Assembly (NCBI GenBank): GCA_017303895.1
Contig: JAFLBF010000004.1
Location: 20,910-84,909 of the forward strand
Length of the DNA: 64,000 nucleotides
DNA from: Bacteroidota bacterium
Lineage (GTDB): Bacteria; Bacteroidota; Bacteroidia; 2-12-FULL-35-15
Reading direction: 5' to 3'
In this document: positions 51,532 through 61,247 of the stretch, one piece after another
Numbering within the stretch: the stretch's first letter is position 1
Layout: every line of letters starts with the position of its first letter
The notes under the pieces: generated by a model
Databases searched by the model: none
What the model saw: the letters and a program-made list of their open reading frames with translations, nothing else
What the model was told of the DNA's origin: nothing
Made by a program: the position numbers and the translations under genes

Positions 51532-53307
51532 ATGATTAAAAACATACTTAATGCTACAGTAGGTATATTAATTAGCTCTGTTGCTATTGCCCAAAACGAC
51601 CTACCGGTTGGATATTCAACTGAAGAATTGCAACAAATTCAACGTGCTGATTTTATGGAGCAATTCAGAGCTCCGGCTGGAATCACTACCCCTCCGACTC
51701 TTCCGGTAAGAAACATGGCTCAATGGGAAGAGATACAAGCATTAACTATTACCTGGAGAAGTTATGATGCGGTTCTTCGAGAGATCGTGAGAGCTGCCAG
51801 ACAAGAAACCGTAGTTATCATTAACTGTAATGCAAACACAGGGAGCAGTTCTTACAAAGACTCAACCACCATTAAAAATTATTTAACAGCCGGAGGTGTA
51901 CCTCTGTCCAATGTACGTTTTAATCCTTCTGCAACGGATGCTGTATGGATCAGAGATTACGGTGCGAACCCTTGTTACTTAAATGATGTAGATTCATTGA
52001 TCTTAGTTGACTGGAAATACAACCGTACTACTCGTCCGAATGATGATGCCAACCCTACAAGCATTGCCAATATGCTGAACATCCCTTTATATGAAACAAC
52101 TGTAAATCCTAACCAGTTAGTTCATACAGGAGGAAACTATATGACGGATGGTATGAACAGAGCCTTTTCATCCAAATTGATCCTCAATGAAAATCCTACA
52201 AAAACGGAAACACAGATCAATCAGATCATGAATAGCTTTATGGGTATCAATAGCTATGTAAAGATGGAAACTTTACCTTTTGATGGTATTCATCACATTG
52301 ACATGCACATGAAATTGTTGAATGAAGAAACATTATTAATTGGGCAATACCCTGCGGGAGTAGCTGATGGACCTCAAATTGAAGCCAACCTACAATACAT
52401 TTTATCCAACTTCAACAGTCCTTTCGGAACCTCTTACAAAGTGATCCGCATTCCTCAACCGCCTGATCAAAATAATGGTTTTGATTATCCGGATAATGGG
52501 GGGAATTATTTAACCTACACCAATTCTTGTATCATTAACAACACCGTTATTGTTCCACAGTTTTATACACAATACGACACAACCGCTATTCGTATCTGGA
52601 AAGATGCAATGCCGGGATACAATATTGTTGGCATTAATTCTAATATGACAATTTCAGCAAGTGGATCCTTACATTGCATTACTCACTCTGTTGGAGTAAC
52701 AAATCCTTTGCGTATCGTTCATCAGAATTTGCCTAACACCACCAACACAGTAACTCCATATCAGGCAGATGCGATCATTCAGCACAAATCGGGAATACAA
52801 TTCGCAACTTTATATTACACAACCGATACTGCAAACATTCCATACACTGCAGTAAACATGACACTTACCAATGCAGGAACAGATACTTGGACAGGATATA
52901 TTCCGGCTCAACCGGCTGGCACACATGTATTTTACTATATTTTAGGACATGCCAACTCCGGCAAAGAGCAAGTTCGACCGATGCCTGCTCCATTGGGCAA
53001 CTTCGAATTCGATGTTCTAGGAAATGCAACAAACATTGCTGAATCTGTTCAATTTGAAATGAAACCTGCCTACCCTAATCCATCTCATGGTATTACTTGC
53101 ATTCCGGTAAGCCTAAATAAAAACACAAAGGGAAGTATCAAACTATATGATCTGCTGGGTAACCTGGTAAACACGATCTATGAAGGCGATATGTTAACAG
53201 GTGAAAAGAACTATTTCATCAATAGCCTTGGAATGAGTGCAGGAGCGTATATAATCGTTCTTGAAACCAATGAAGCACGTATCACACAGAAATTAATGAT
53301 CAGATAA
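51532..53307 (+). CDS. Secreted peptidyl-arginine/agmatine deiminase-type enzyme with T9SS sorting domain
   Basis: 591 residues. After a signal peptide (about 1-20, AIAQ) comes the PAD_porph/agmatine deiminase domain: VWIRDYGANPCYL (about 138-150), VHTGGNYMTDGMNR (about 197-210), HHIDMHMKLL (about 254-263, catalytic His), and SGSLHCITHSVG (about 378-389, nucleophile Cys382). The C-terminal part adds a beta-domain (about 395-500) and a T9SS sorting domain (PAYPNPSHGITCIPV, IKLYDLLGNLVNTIYE, ending RITQKLMIR). It would hydrolyse guanidino groups of arginine or agmatine to citrulline or carbamoylputrescine outside the cell, as P. gingivalis PPAD does with peptides. Substrate unproven. Confidence 0.9.
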   Translation: MIKNILNATVGILISSVAIAQNDLPVGYSTEELQQIQRADFMEQFRAPAGITTPPTLPVRNMAQWEEIQALTITWRSYDAVLREIVRAARQETVVIINCNANTGSSSYKDSTTIKNYLTAGGVPLSNVRFNPSATDAVWIRDYGANPCYLNDVDSLILVDWKYNRTTRPNDDANPTSIANMLNIPLYETTVNPNQLVHTGGNYMTDGMNRAFSSKLILNENPTKTETQINQIMNSFMGINSYVKMETLPFDGIHHIDMHMKLLNEETLLIGQYPAGVADGPQIEANLQYILSNFNSPFGTSYKVIRIPQPPDQNNGFDYPDNGGNYLTYTNSCIINNTVIVPQFYTQYDTTAIRIWKDAMPGYNIVGINSNMTISASGSLHCITHSVGVTNPLRIVHQNLPNTTNTVTPYQADAIIQHKSGIQFATLYYTTDTANIPYTAVNMTLTNAGTDTWTGYIPAQPAGTHVFYYILGHANSGKEQVRPMPAPLGNFEFDVLGNATNIAESVQFEMKPAYPNPSHGITCIPVSLNKNTKGSIKLYDLLGNLVNTIYEGDMLTGEKNYFINSLGMSAGAYIIVLETNEARITQKLMIR

Positions 53308-53325
53308 GACAATCCATTATAAATT

Positions 53326-53358
53326 AAAAAGCCTTGTAAAAATTTTACAAGGCTTTTT
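53326..53358. terminator. Bidirectional terminator
   Basis: AAAAAGCCTTGTAAAA pairs perfectly with TTTTACAAGGCTTTTT (16 bp, 1-base loop). It separates the deiminase gene (plus) from the 110-residue gene (minus, stop at 53362). Confidence 0.9.
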
Positions 53359-53361
53359 AAT

Positions 53362-53694
53362 TTAATGTGCATCAAAGAAAAACCGCGAGCTATTCCTCGA
53401 ATGGATCTTATCATCTAACAAATTGATCGCTTTTTGCGCAGTGGATTCAGAAAACAATGTTTCTGATCCTTCTTGTATTAATATCATCATCTCCGATAAT
53501 TCTGAAATATCTTTCATATAATTATTAGAAACATACAGAATAAAATTACGTGTGGATGTATTATAAATGCTCAAATGATACACGCCATCGACATCCAATT
53601 CAGCTACTGCATCTGAAGAAAAATCAGGAGGAAGCAACTTATGCTTTTCTAGAAGAAGATAGATAGACTCGTTATTATCAATAATATTGATCAT
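53362..53694 (-). CDS. Unknown 110-residue protein
   Basis: Soluble, acidic, no signal peptide. Visible stretches: MINIIDNNESIYLLLEKHKL, DVDGVYHLSIYNTSTRNFIL in the middle and IQEGSETLFSESTAQKAINLL near the end. No family recognised. Its start overlaps the stop of the RsmB/NOP methyltransferase gene by 4 bases (ATGA), so the two are translated together; a role near RNA methylation is only inference. Confidence 0.7.
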   Translation of the reverse strand: MINIIDNNESIYLLLEKHKLLPPDFSSDAVAELDVDGVYHLSIYNTSTRNFILYVSNNYMKDISELSEMMILIQEGSETLFSESTAQKAINLLDDKIHSRNSSRFFFDAH

Positions 53695-54890
53695 ACTGAA
53701 AGTCGGGTAAGTTTTGCCATATAAAATCCATCATACCCTTCACTTGGAAGGATCTTCCGGTCCGACAAAAGTTTAAAGTCGGCATGCTTTGCCAAAAACA
53801 ACTCCACTTGCTTTTGATTTTCAGAAGGAAGAATACTACATGTTGCGTAGATCATGATCCCTCCGGGTTTTAACATCTGCGAGTACTCTGAAATTATGGT
53901 TTGTTGTGTATGTTTAATAGAAGCTATAAAATCCTGATTTAGCTTCCATTTGCTATCGGGTGTCCGTCTCAGCACGCCTAAGCCCGAGCAAGGCACATCC
54001 AACAGTATACGGTCGGCCTTTTCTTTTAGAGTAGTAATAACCGAAATACTGATCGGTTTTGTTTCTATGATCGTAACTCCTGCTCTATCTGCCCTGCGAT
54101 GTAACTCCTTAAGTTTTCTATCCTCTACATCCATCGACACGACCTTTCCCTTATTCTTCATAATGGCCGCGATATGTAAGGATTTCCCACCTGCTCCTGC
54201 ACAGGCATCGATTACAAACATTCCCGGCTCTAATTCCAAATTTGCTGCAATTAACTGCGAAGAGGCATCCTGCACTTCGAACAAACCTTGTTGATACTCT
54301 TTTACAGAATTCAAATTAACCCGCTTCTCCAATTTCAACGCATCGGGATATCCGGCAATAGCATGTGTTACAACTCCTTGATCCAATAGCATTTTCTGCA
54401 GCAATTCTTTTTTCGTTTTAAGGGTATTCACCCTCAAAACAACATCTGCTTCCGTGTTTAAAGCACAAGCTTCCCGCTCCCAAGATTCTTCTCCTAATTC
54501 ATTTACGAGTAGATCATCCATCCAGTCAGGATAAGACTCTCTAAATTTTCTAATTTTTTTTACCTGCTCTGCCTTTTCAAGGATCTGTTGCTTATTCAGC
54601 TCTCTGAATTCATCCCAGGCTGGTAATTCAACATCTTTAAGGATAAAATGAATTCCTAATAAGCCATTATAATCAAAGGAGGATTTTTTTGTGCCCAATA
54701 TTTCGTTCAACAAACGCCACCAACGAACCATCTCATAGGTAGTTTCAGCAATAAATCTCCGATCACGGGCTCCCCACTTTGGATTTTGTTTAAGAACCTG
54801 CTCCACAGCTTTATCCGCATAGATCCCTCCCTCAAAAATTTGCGAGAGCGTTTCTTTAACTGCAATTACCAAGGACCGATGAAGCTTCAT
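53691..54890 (-). CDS. RsmB/NOP-family RNA (cytosine-C5)-methyltransferase
   Basis: 399 residues. An N-terminal NusB-like helical part (about 1-140, FEGGIYADKAVEQVLKQNPK) is followed by the methyltransferase domain. SAM motif I is FVIDACAGAGGKSLHIAAI (about 224-242), then DRILLDVPCSGLGVLRRTPD with Cys of the PCSG motif, and IYATCSILPSENQKQVE with the catalytic ATCS Cys. The order is that of RsmB (16S C967) but the target in this organism is not decidable. It has a -7 element 21 bases upstream and a 4-base overlap with the downstream 110-residue gene. Confidence 0.92.
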   Translation of the reverse strand: MKLHRSLVIAVKETLSQIFEGGIYADKAVEQVLKQNPKWGARDRRFIAETTYEMVRWWRLLNEILGTKKSSFDYNGLLGIHFILKDVELPAWDEFRELNKQQILEKAEQVKKIRKFRESYPDWMDDLLVNELGEESWEREACALNTEADVVLRVNTLKTKKELLQKMLLDQGVVTHAIAGYPDALKLEKRVNLNSVKEYQQGLFEVQDASSQLIAANLELEPGMFVIDACAGAGGKSLHIAAIMKNKGKVVSMDVEDRKLKELHRRADRAGVTIIETKPISISVITTLKEKADRILLDVPCSGLGVLRRTPDSKWKLNQDFIASIKHTQQTIISEYSQMLKPGGIMIYATCSILPSENQKQVELFLAKHADFKLLSDRKILPSEGYDGFYMAKLTRLSV

Positions 54891-54911
54891 TACTATTAAC
54901 TATTTGATGTG

Positions 54912-54919
54912 CAAAAATA
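54912..54919 (-). promoter_or_regulatory. -7 promoter element of the RsmB/NOP gene
   Basis: TATTTTTG on the minus strand, 21 bases before the ATG at 54890. Confidence 0.45.
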
Positions 54920-54979
54920 CATATTAGTTCGAGCATTATCTGAATAATTCTTAAGCTAAAAAAGTGTAATTTTAGGGCT

Positions 54980-55600
54980 ATGAATTTTTCATCCAAATTA
55001 ATTGAGGAAGCAGTAAACGAGTTTAGCAAACTACCAGGTGTGGGAAAGCGGACTGCATTGCGCTTTGTGCTGCATTTAATGAAACAAAACAGTGCTGAGG
55101 TAAATCAATTTGGAAATACGTTCATCAAGCTCCGCAATGAACTTCGTTATTGTGAAAAATGTCATAATGTATCCGATCAGCCTTTATGTGAAGTATGTGC
55201 CAATCCACACCGCGATCATTCAACAGTTTGTGTGGTGGAGGATATCCGTGATGTAATGGCCATAGAAAACACCCAACAATATAGAGGTGTTTATCACGTT
55301 TTAGGGGGGATCATTTCACCAATGGATGGCATAGGTCCTAGCGACCTGAACATTGAATCGTTGGTGAACAAAGCATCCCAGGGAGAAATAAAAGAGGTGA
55401 TCATGGCATTAAGTACAACAATGGAGGGCGATACAACCAATTTTTACATTTATAAACGACTAAAAGATCATGGTATCTCCATGAGTACAATTGCCAGAGG
55501 CATTGCTATTGGCGATGAGTTGGAGTATGCCGATGAAATTACACTTGGAAGATCGATCGTTAATCGTACACCTTACGAAAACACCCTACAGGCAAAATGA
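54980..55600 (+). CDS. recR: Recombination mediator RecR
   Basis: 206 residues. The helix-hairpin-helix [20 protein letters not shown] (about 15-34), the four-Cys zinc finger ([16 protein letters not shown], about 57-72) and the Toprim domain ([17 protein letters not shown], about 80-96, and [18 protein letters not shown]) are all present. RecR works with RecO to load RecA at gaps. The gene overlaps the glycosyltransferase downstream by 4 bases (ATGA). Confidence 0.96.
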   Translation: MNFSSKLIEEAVNEFSKLPGVGKRTALRFVLHLMKQNSAEVNQFGNTFIKLRNELRYCEKCHNVSDQPLCEVCANPHRDHSTVCVVEDIRDVMAIENTQQYRGVYHVLGGIISPMDGIGPSDLNIESLVNKASQGEIKEVIMALSTTMEGDTTNFYIYKRLKDHGISMSTIARGIAIGDELEYADEITLGRSIVNRTPYENTLQAK

Positions 55601-57552
55601 AGTTGAGTGTTATCATAGTCAATTACAATGTTCAGCATTTTTTAGAGCAATGTTTACATTCTGTCAGAAAAGCAGCAAAAAATGTAAGCACTGAAATATT
55701 TGTAGTGGACAACAACTCCGTTGATGGCTCTGTGGAGATGGTCAAAACAAAGTTTCCGGAAGTAGTATTGATCGAAAATAAAAAGAATACCGGTTTTTCA
55801 TACGCCAATAATCAGGCAATCAAATTATCTAAAGGAGAGTATGTTTTGCTATTAAATCCGGATACGGTTGTAGAGGAAGATACATTTGAGAAGGTGGTGG
55901 CATTTATGGATACACACCCTGATGCCGGTGGTTTAGGTGTAAAAATGCTGGATGGCAAAGGGAATTTTCTTCCTGAATCAAAAAGAGGTTTACCTACACC
56001 ATCTGTCGCTTTTTATAAAATATTCGGACTATCTAAGCTATTTCCTAAGTCCAAAACATTTGGAAAGTATCATTTAGGATTTCTTGATAAAGATAAAACA
56101 CATGAAGTGGAGATCCTTTCAGGAGCGTTTATGCTGATGCGCAAAGCGGCTCTCGACAAAGTGGGGTTACTCGATGAAACTTTTTTTATGTACGGAGAAG
56201 ACATCGATCTATCCTACAGGATCATTTTAGGAGGCTATAAAAACTATTACTTCCCTGAAACACGCATCATTCATTACAAAGGAGAAAGCACGAAAAAGAG
56301 TAGCGTAAACTATGTGTTTGTATTTTACAGGGCAATGGTCATATTTGCAGAGAAACACTTTTCTCAAAACAATGCAAAACTTTTCTCATTCCTGATCAAT
56401 TTGGCCATTTACTTGCGTGCCGGAGCTGCCATTGCTGCACGTTTTTTAAGATCGATCGCCTTGCCTGCTTTTGACTTTGGAGTGATCATGATCGGACTGG
56501 TGTTTATTAAAGAATATTACGAAAAAAACATCAAATTCATTGAAGGAGGATCGTACTCACAAGCAATCATCGCTATAGCTTTTCCTGCCTACATTCTCAT
56601 CTGGATGTTTACAGTTTATTTAAGTGGAGGCTATGATAAACCTGTTCGTTTATTCCGTATTTTAAGAGGAATATTGGTTGGAACAGGAATAATTTTGATA
56701 GGCTATTCATTATTGCCGGAAGACTATCGCTTTTCGAGAGCCCTGATCCTACTCGGTATGGGTTGGGTCATGATCGCATATATCATCAGCCGTCTAACGT
56801 TTCATTTGGCAGGTTTCAAAAGCTTTAATCTTAATCCCGACAAGAGCAAACGAATTGCCATCATTGGAACCAAAGATGAATACGAGCGGGTAAGTAATCT
56901 CCTTAAACAAACAAATATAAACAGCAGTTTTAGCGGATTCGTAAGTGCTGGTCAGCAAGACGGACATCACGAGAATTGTATCGGACAGATCGATCAGATA
57001 GAGGAGATCATTGAGATCTACAAGATCAATGAAGTGATATTCTGTTCACGTGATATTTCTTCGCAAGGTATCATCGACCACATGCATACGTTGGTTTCGG
57101 CAGATGTAGATTTTAAGATCGCCCCCCCGGAAAGTATATCGATCATTGGAAGCAACTCCATTGATACAGCAGGCGATCTTTATATTATCGATGTAAATTC
57201 GATCAGCAAACCAAAAAACAAACGTAACAAACGCTTATTTGATATTTTAGCAAGCCTGTTGATCATTGCCTTCTCGCCAATTCTTTTCTTTTTTCAAAAG
57301 AAGAAAGGCGCTTTTTTTGTCAATATGTTTACTGTACTCTTTGGAATAAAATCGTGGGTAGGTTACGGAGTTGGTAAGAACGAACATCTGCCTAAATTAA
57401 AACCATCGGTATTAACACCGGCCGATGCCATTAAAAACATTCATCTCAGTCCCGAAACAAAGGATCGTCTGAATTTATCCTATTCGAAAGATTACAAGGT
57501 AGAAAACGATCTGAATATTGTCTGGAAGGGTTTATCTGATCTGGGGAATTAA
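55597..57552 (+). CDS. GT2 glycosyltransferase fused to a degenerate sugar-phosphate transferase (WcaJ-like) module
   Basis: 651 residues. A GT2 domain (about 1-255) has [46 protein letters not shown] and [13 protein letters not shown]. Four or five membrane helices follow (about 260-400). A Rossmann-like domain of the CoA-binding_3 type spans about 420-540 ([37 protein letters not shown]). The end has [20 protein letters not shown], the start of a bacterial sugar transferase, then only SWVGYGVG where the family has SLVGPRP. The catalytic middle of the transferase is missing. The order suggests a natural fusion of two extracellular-polysaccharide enzymes with the second one inactivated. It overlaps recR by 4 bases. 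Confidence 0.85.
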   Translation: MKLSVIIVNYNVQHFLEQCLHSVRKAAKNVSTEIFVVDNNSVDGSVEMVKTKFPEVVLIENKKNTGFSYANNQAIKLSKGEYVLLLNPDTVVEEDTFEKVVAFMDTHPDAGGLGVKMLDGKGNFLPESKRGLPTPSVAFYKIFGLSKLFPKSKTFGKYHLGFLDKDKTHEVEILSGAFMLMRKAALDKVGLLDETFFMYGEDIDLSYRIILGGYKNYYFPETRIIHYKGESTKKSSVNYVFVFYRAMVIFAEKHFSQNNAKLFSFLINLAIYLRAGAAIAARFLRSIALPAFDFGVIMIGLVFIKEYYEKNIKFIEGGSYSQAIIAIAFPAYILIWMFTVYLSGGYDKPVRLFRILRGILVGTGIILIGYSLLPEDYRFSRALILLGMGWVMIAYIISRLTFHLAGFKSFNLNPDKSKRIAIIGTKDEYERVSNLLKQTNINSSFSGFVSAGQQDGHHENCIGQIDQIEEIIEIYKINEVIFCSRDISSQGIIDHMHTLVSADVDFKIAPPESISIIGSNSIDTAGDLYIIDVNSISKPKNKRNKRLFDILASLLIIAFSPILFFFQKKKGAFFVNMFTVLFGIKSWVGYGVGKNEHLPKLKPSVLTPADAIKNIHLSPETKDRLNLSYSKDYKVENDLNIVWKGLSDLGN

Positions 57553-59142
57553 TCAGCGCACAACCACTTTTGCTCTTCCTAATTTACCATCAGCCGAACG
57601 CTTGATCAGTAAATAAATGCCGGATGGAATACCATCCAAATAAAGAGTATTGTAAGCACCATCCATTACTTCAAATTCTGTTTGCTGACATACTTTCCCT
57701 GTAAAGTCATATAATATGAATTGTGCAAATTCAAAACCGGATTGAGTATTCGAAATATTGATCTCTAAATTGGCCGGATTAGGATATACAAATAAGTCAT
57801 AAATAGTGTTATCCTCTATTACACAACTTTGCTCCCAACCTTCCATTTGCTTGACCACCCATTCTCTTTGCGATTGAATAAATGGGAAAATTCCCGGATA
57901 GTTAATGCGCAAAACATATCCATTATGAGTGATGGACACTTCATCCAAATTGTCTTCAGTAAGTGATGTCTCAAATGAAGTGTAGGAATTATAGCGATAA
58001 GGATCTTGCTTGTAAGCTTCATCAATGAGCTCGTGTCTGTCTACCACATATTGTCCCAAATGCTCTAACTTAAAGTTTGATTGTATCAACTGACAACAAT
58101 AATTTAAATATTCTTGTTTGTACTCATCGATCTCAAATATTCGCTTTAGTAAAGGACGATCGTCAAATTTATTGGTAGGCACCAAATAACTTGTCAGTAA
58201 TGAAGTCCCACTTATTATTTTTATATCCTGAAACGTTTCATTCATATCCCAGGGGATCCATCGGATCATCCCATCAGGGTGTTCATACAAATAAAAATTA
58301 TTCCCTCCTCCCCAATAGCTATCCCAGCTTCTGATACATTTTTCAATAGCAAGGATCTTCAAGTAAGCATGTACATCGAAATTACTTTCTAAACGCTGCT
58401 TAAAATCTGCCCCATAATAATTATTGATCAGATCGATAAATTGGATCAGTTTGGTCCAATCATCAGCTGCTTCATTTGTATTCAGTTTTAAGCCTTGATC
58501 TTTATAGCCTGTTGATTCCGGCCCGAGCCAATTCAAAAACACCGATGCTCCTCTATCTGTTTTGTACAAATTCCCATCATTATTGGCTCCACCACCATAC
58601 TGTAGTCTTAAAAAATTCTTATCTACATTTTCAATGATCACATATAATCCAATGTATTCTCCGTTGACATATAATTTAGCATAGGATGTTCGTGAAGCCA
58701 CCAAACCTGCATCGCGGAATAATTTAAATGCAATAACATCATGCATCAAAGAAGGATCATTCGTAAAATTATTCAGATTGATCTTATCCAAGCCATCCAA
58801 ATTTTGATTCAAAAATTCATCAAATGCTATCTTAAAAGGTTTTTTCTTCCCAAAGTTGGTAAGTGAATTGGAAGCATTTCCTTTTTCTCTGAAGCCGCAA
58901 TCATTCAGCACAATACCATCAAAGGTCACTTTGCATTTACGATAAACTTCAGGATAAACATCCGGCTGATCGAAATTCAATTGAAAATCATTTTCAAGTG
59001 TTTGAAACCAATCAGGAAGGTCGATCTCAACAGAGATCGTATGTAATATGGTATCATTAAACACCATATTCCCATTTTGAGCCTTATCAAAAAAAGGAAT
59101 GAAGAACAACAGAAATAGTATGTAAATCCTTTTTAAGATCAT
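57553..59142 (-). CDS. CotH-kinase-like secreted protein with T9SS sorting domain
   Basis: 529 residues. A signal peptide (about 1-21, FFDKAQ) is followed by the CotH domain (about 35-400): CGFREKGNASNSLTNFGKKK, LDKINLNNFTNDPSLMHDVI, GLYVIIENVDKNFLRLQYGG and NNFYLYEHPDGMIRWIPWDM, with DMNETF as the Asp site. The C-terminal sorting domain is clear (VYPNPANLEINISNTQ, FILYDFTGKVCQQTE, LLIKRSADGKLGRAKVVVR). Spore-coat CotH is an atypical protein kinase; outside spores its role is unknown. It overlaps the upstream lipoprotein gene by 4 bases. Confidence 0.88.
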   Translation of the reverse strand: MILKRIYILFLLFFIPFFDKAQNGNMVFNDTILHTISVEIDLPDWFQTLENDFQLNFDQPDVYPEVYRKCKVTFDGIVLNDCGFREKGNASNSLTNFGKKKPFKIAFDEFLNQNLDGLDKINLNNFTNDPSLMHDVIAFKLFRDAGLVASRTSYAKLYVNGEYIGLYVIIENVDKNFLRLQYGGGANNDGNLYKTDRGASVFLNWLGPESTGYKDQGLKLNTNEAADDWTKLIQFIDLINNYYGADFKQRLESNFDVHAYLKILAIEKCIRSWDSYWGGGNNFYLYEHPDGMIRWIPWDMNETFQDIKIISGTSLLTSYLVPTNKFDDRPLLKRIFEIDEYKQEYLNYCCQLIQSNFKLEHLGQYVVDRHELIDEAYKQDPYRYNSYTSFETSLTEDNLDEVSITHNGYVLRINYPGIFPFIQSQREWVVKQMEGWEQSCVIEDNTIYDLFVYPNPANLEINISNTQSGFEFAQFILYDFTGKVCQQTEFEVMDGAYNTLYLDGIPSGIYLLIKRSADGKLGRAKVVVR

Positions 59143-59873
59143 TTTCGAGGAATACGTTTTTCTGAATTTAAAGAATGATAATATTTCTTAAAATTGCGTC
59201 TTAAGAAATGAACTCCCACGGTTAAGTTAACCCCCATCTGGTTATTCTTGTTTGCAACATTTATCTGAAAGCCTAATTTAGCATGAATACGGAATCGTTC
59301 CGACAATTTTCGTTCATAACCCGTATAAGGCTCTATTGTAAACTGTGAACCATTATTGTATTTTACATTCATAAAGTCAAGCTCTGTTCCCCAGAAAAAA
59401 CTATTTTTCCTGATGTAGGAACTAGCTCCTAAATAGCGCTGAAAACCAAATCCGAATTTACTCATATTGTAAGGCTTTGCAGGCAGATGGGAAAAATTGA
59501 AGTAATACATTTTATTTCCTCTTAATGCCATCCCCAACTTAAACTGAAAACCCAATCCTTGAGCAACAAGCGATTCATTTCTAAAAACCGAAAAATAGGG
59601 TGCACTATAATAACCTTGATTGAATCCAAGCCAGAATGTTTGCAGTTTTTTGCCTTGCACTGTATCGATGATAGACCATGGAATAACAGTAACCGACTCG
59701 TCCATATGCTTTAGCTTTAGACTGGTCGTATCTACGCTCAAAATGGTTCCGGTTTGAGAGTTGCCATTGGTAAATACAACTTCATCTGTGATCAATTTTT
59801 TATTGCTCCAGCAGCCTGATAAGATCAGGGCAACTAAAAATATTCCAATCGTATTTTTAATCATGGACAGCAT
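59139..59873 (-). CDS. Unknown outer-membrane-associated lipoprotein
   Basis: 244 residues. GIFLVALILSGC gives a strong lipoprotein signal. The mature part has an Sm/SH3-like strand region (VVFTNGNSQTGTILSVDTTS, about 33-52), then a beta-barrel-like half with FGFGFQRYLGASSYIRKN and MGVNLTVGVHFLRRNFKKYY. It is translated together with the CotH-like protein (4-base overlap). I do not recognise a family. Confidence 0.7.
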   Translation of the reverse strand: MLSMIKNTIGIFLVALILSGCWSNKKLITDEVVFTNGNSQTGTILSVDTTSLKLKHMDESVTVIPWSIIDTVQGKKLQTFWLGFNQGYYSAPYFSVFRNESLVAQGLGFQFKLGMALRGNKMYYFNFSHLPAKPYNMSKFGFGFQRYLGASSYIRKNSFFWGTELDFMNVKYNNGSQFTIEPYTGYERKLSERFRIHAKLGFQINVANKNNQMGVNLTVGVHFLRRNFKKYYHSLNSEKRIPRK

Positions 59874-59927
59874 AAAATATGGAGTAAAATTCTATTTAAA
59901 ACGAAGATACAACAAATTGCGATAAAC

Positions 59928-59958
59928 AAAAGAGGCAAACGAATCGTTTGCCTCTTTT
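59928..59958. terminator. Terminator after proline dehydrogenase
   Basis: A perfect 15-bp stem (AAAAGAGGCAAACGA / TCGTTTGCCTCTTTT) around a single A, 2 bases after the proline dehydrogenase stop on the minus strand. Confidence 0.92.
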
Positions 59959-59959
59959 G

Positions 59960-61126
59960 TTATTTTAACTTTCTTCTCTCTTTTTCCTTTATGATCAAAC
60001 TTAATTCACGTCCAGTCTGACCTTTCACCGAAGTATTTTCCTGTGCTCTTCGGATCAGGTAAGGAAGCACTTCTCTTACCGGACCGTATGGCACATATTT
60101 TACCACATTGTAGCCTGAGTTGGCTAAATTATAACTGATATGATCACTCATTCCCAATAATTGAGAAAAATAGATATTACGGTTATTTAACTGGATCTTT
60201 TTCTCTTGCATCAACAAGGCAAGATCCATGGAGCTTTTTTCATTGTGCGTACCTGCACACAATGCTATTCTGTCTATATGTTCAACGCAAAACTGAACAG
60301 CAAGATCGTAATCTTTGTCGGTTCCTTCTTTTGTATCCTGAATTGGTGATGGGTAACCCATTTGACTTGCACGTTCACGTTCTTTCTCCATGTATGCACC
60401 ACGAACCAGCTTTGCCCCTAGATGATAATTACCTGTTTGAGCCATCTGAAACGACTCTTTTAGATAGGCTAAACGGTCTTTTCTATAAAGCTGAAATGTA
60501 TTGTAAACGATCGGTCGTTCTTTATTATACGCTGCCATCATTTCATTAGCCAGATCATCAATAGCCTGCTGTATCCATGTTTCTTCCGCATCAATAAAAA
60601 TAGGCATCCCGGCAGCATGAGCCGCAGCGCACACTTTATTAACACGTTCTTTTACCCGCTTGAATTCCGTTTGCTCGGAATCGGAAAGAGCTTGACGGGC
60701 CGTTACTTTCTCCAGAAGGGAGAAACGCGCCATCCCGGTCACTTTAAATACACAAAATGGGATATGATCATCATTTTTAGCTTTATTGACAGTCGCAATC
60801 GTTTCTACTGCACAGGCATCGAAATCCGATTCAGTTTCCTTCCCTTCTACTGAATAATCCAAAATAGTCCCTATTTTAAAACGTCCCAATTCTTTGATCG
60901 TTTGATCACATTCCTGAATGGTTTCGCCACCGCAAAACTGCTTAAAGATAGTAGCTTTAATAAGCGACTTGATCGGCAAATGGGTTTTGATGGCAAAAGT
61001 GGTCAATGACTTTCCGATGTTCACAAATGTGCTATTGGAAACCATCTTAAACAGCCAGTAAGAACGATTAAGATCGGCATTGGTCTTTCCAGAAAAGGCA
61101 ACTTCCGTATTATTAAATGATAACAT
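59960..61126 (-). CDS. Proline dehydrogenase
   Basis: 388 residues of the stand-alone PutA/PRODH barrel. Motifs are LDYSVEGKETESDFDA (about 93-108), IFIDAEETWIQQAIDDL (about 175-191), YNTFQLYRKDRLAYL, GAKLVRGAYMEKERERA with the FAD/substrate Arg and Tyr, and ALCAGTHNEKSS. It oxidises proline to pyrroline-5-carboxylate with FAD. With rocD at 36.7 kb both ends of the proline-ornithine-glutamate link lie in the window. It has its own promoter (61144-61151) and terminator. Confidence 0.94.
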   Translation of the reverse strand: MLSFNNTEVAFSGKTNADLNRSYWLFKMVSNSTFVNIGKSLTTFAIKTHLPIKSLIKATIFKQFCGGETIQECDQTIKELGRFKIGTILDYSVEGKETESDFDACAVETIATVNKAKNDDHIPFCVFKVTGMARFSLLEKVTARQALSDSEQTEFKRVKERVNKVCAAAHAAGMPIFIDAEETWIQQAIDDLANEMMAAYNKERPIVYNTFQLYRKDRLAYLKESFQMAQTGNYHLGAKLVRGAYMEKERERASQMGYPSPIQDTKEGTDKDYDLAVQFCVEHIDRIALCAGTHNEKSSMDLALLMQEKKIQLNNRNIYFSQLLGMSDHISYNLANSGYNVVKYVPYGPVREVLPYLIRRAQENTSVKGQTGRELSLIIKEKERRKLK

Positions 61127-61143
61127 ATGCTCTAATTATGCTG

Positions 61144-61151
61144 CAAATATA
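61144..61151 (-). promoter_or_regulatory. -7 promoter element of proline dehydrogenase
   Basis: TATATTTG on the minus strand, 17 bases before the ATG at 61126. Confidence 0.55.
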
Positions 61152-61222
61152 CTAAACCCTTTTTGAATCGAAATGAGAATGCTCATGAATATGAATTCAC
61201 TTTATATGAGCCATCTTATTAG

Positions 61223-61230
61223 TATATTTG
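61223..61230 (+). promoter_or_regulatory. -7 promoter element of aroB
   Basis: TATATTTG, 17 bases before the aroB ATG at 61248; identical spacing to the divergent proline dehydrogenase promoter. Confidence 0.55.
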
Positions 61231-61247
61231 CCATAAGAACATAGTTT

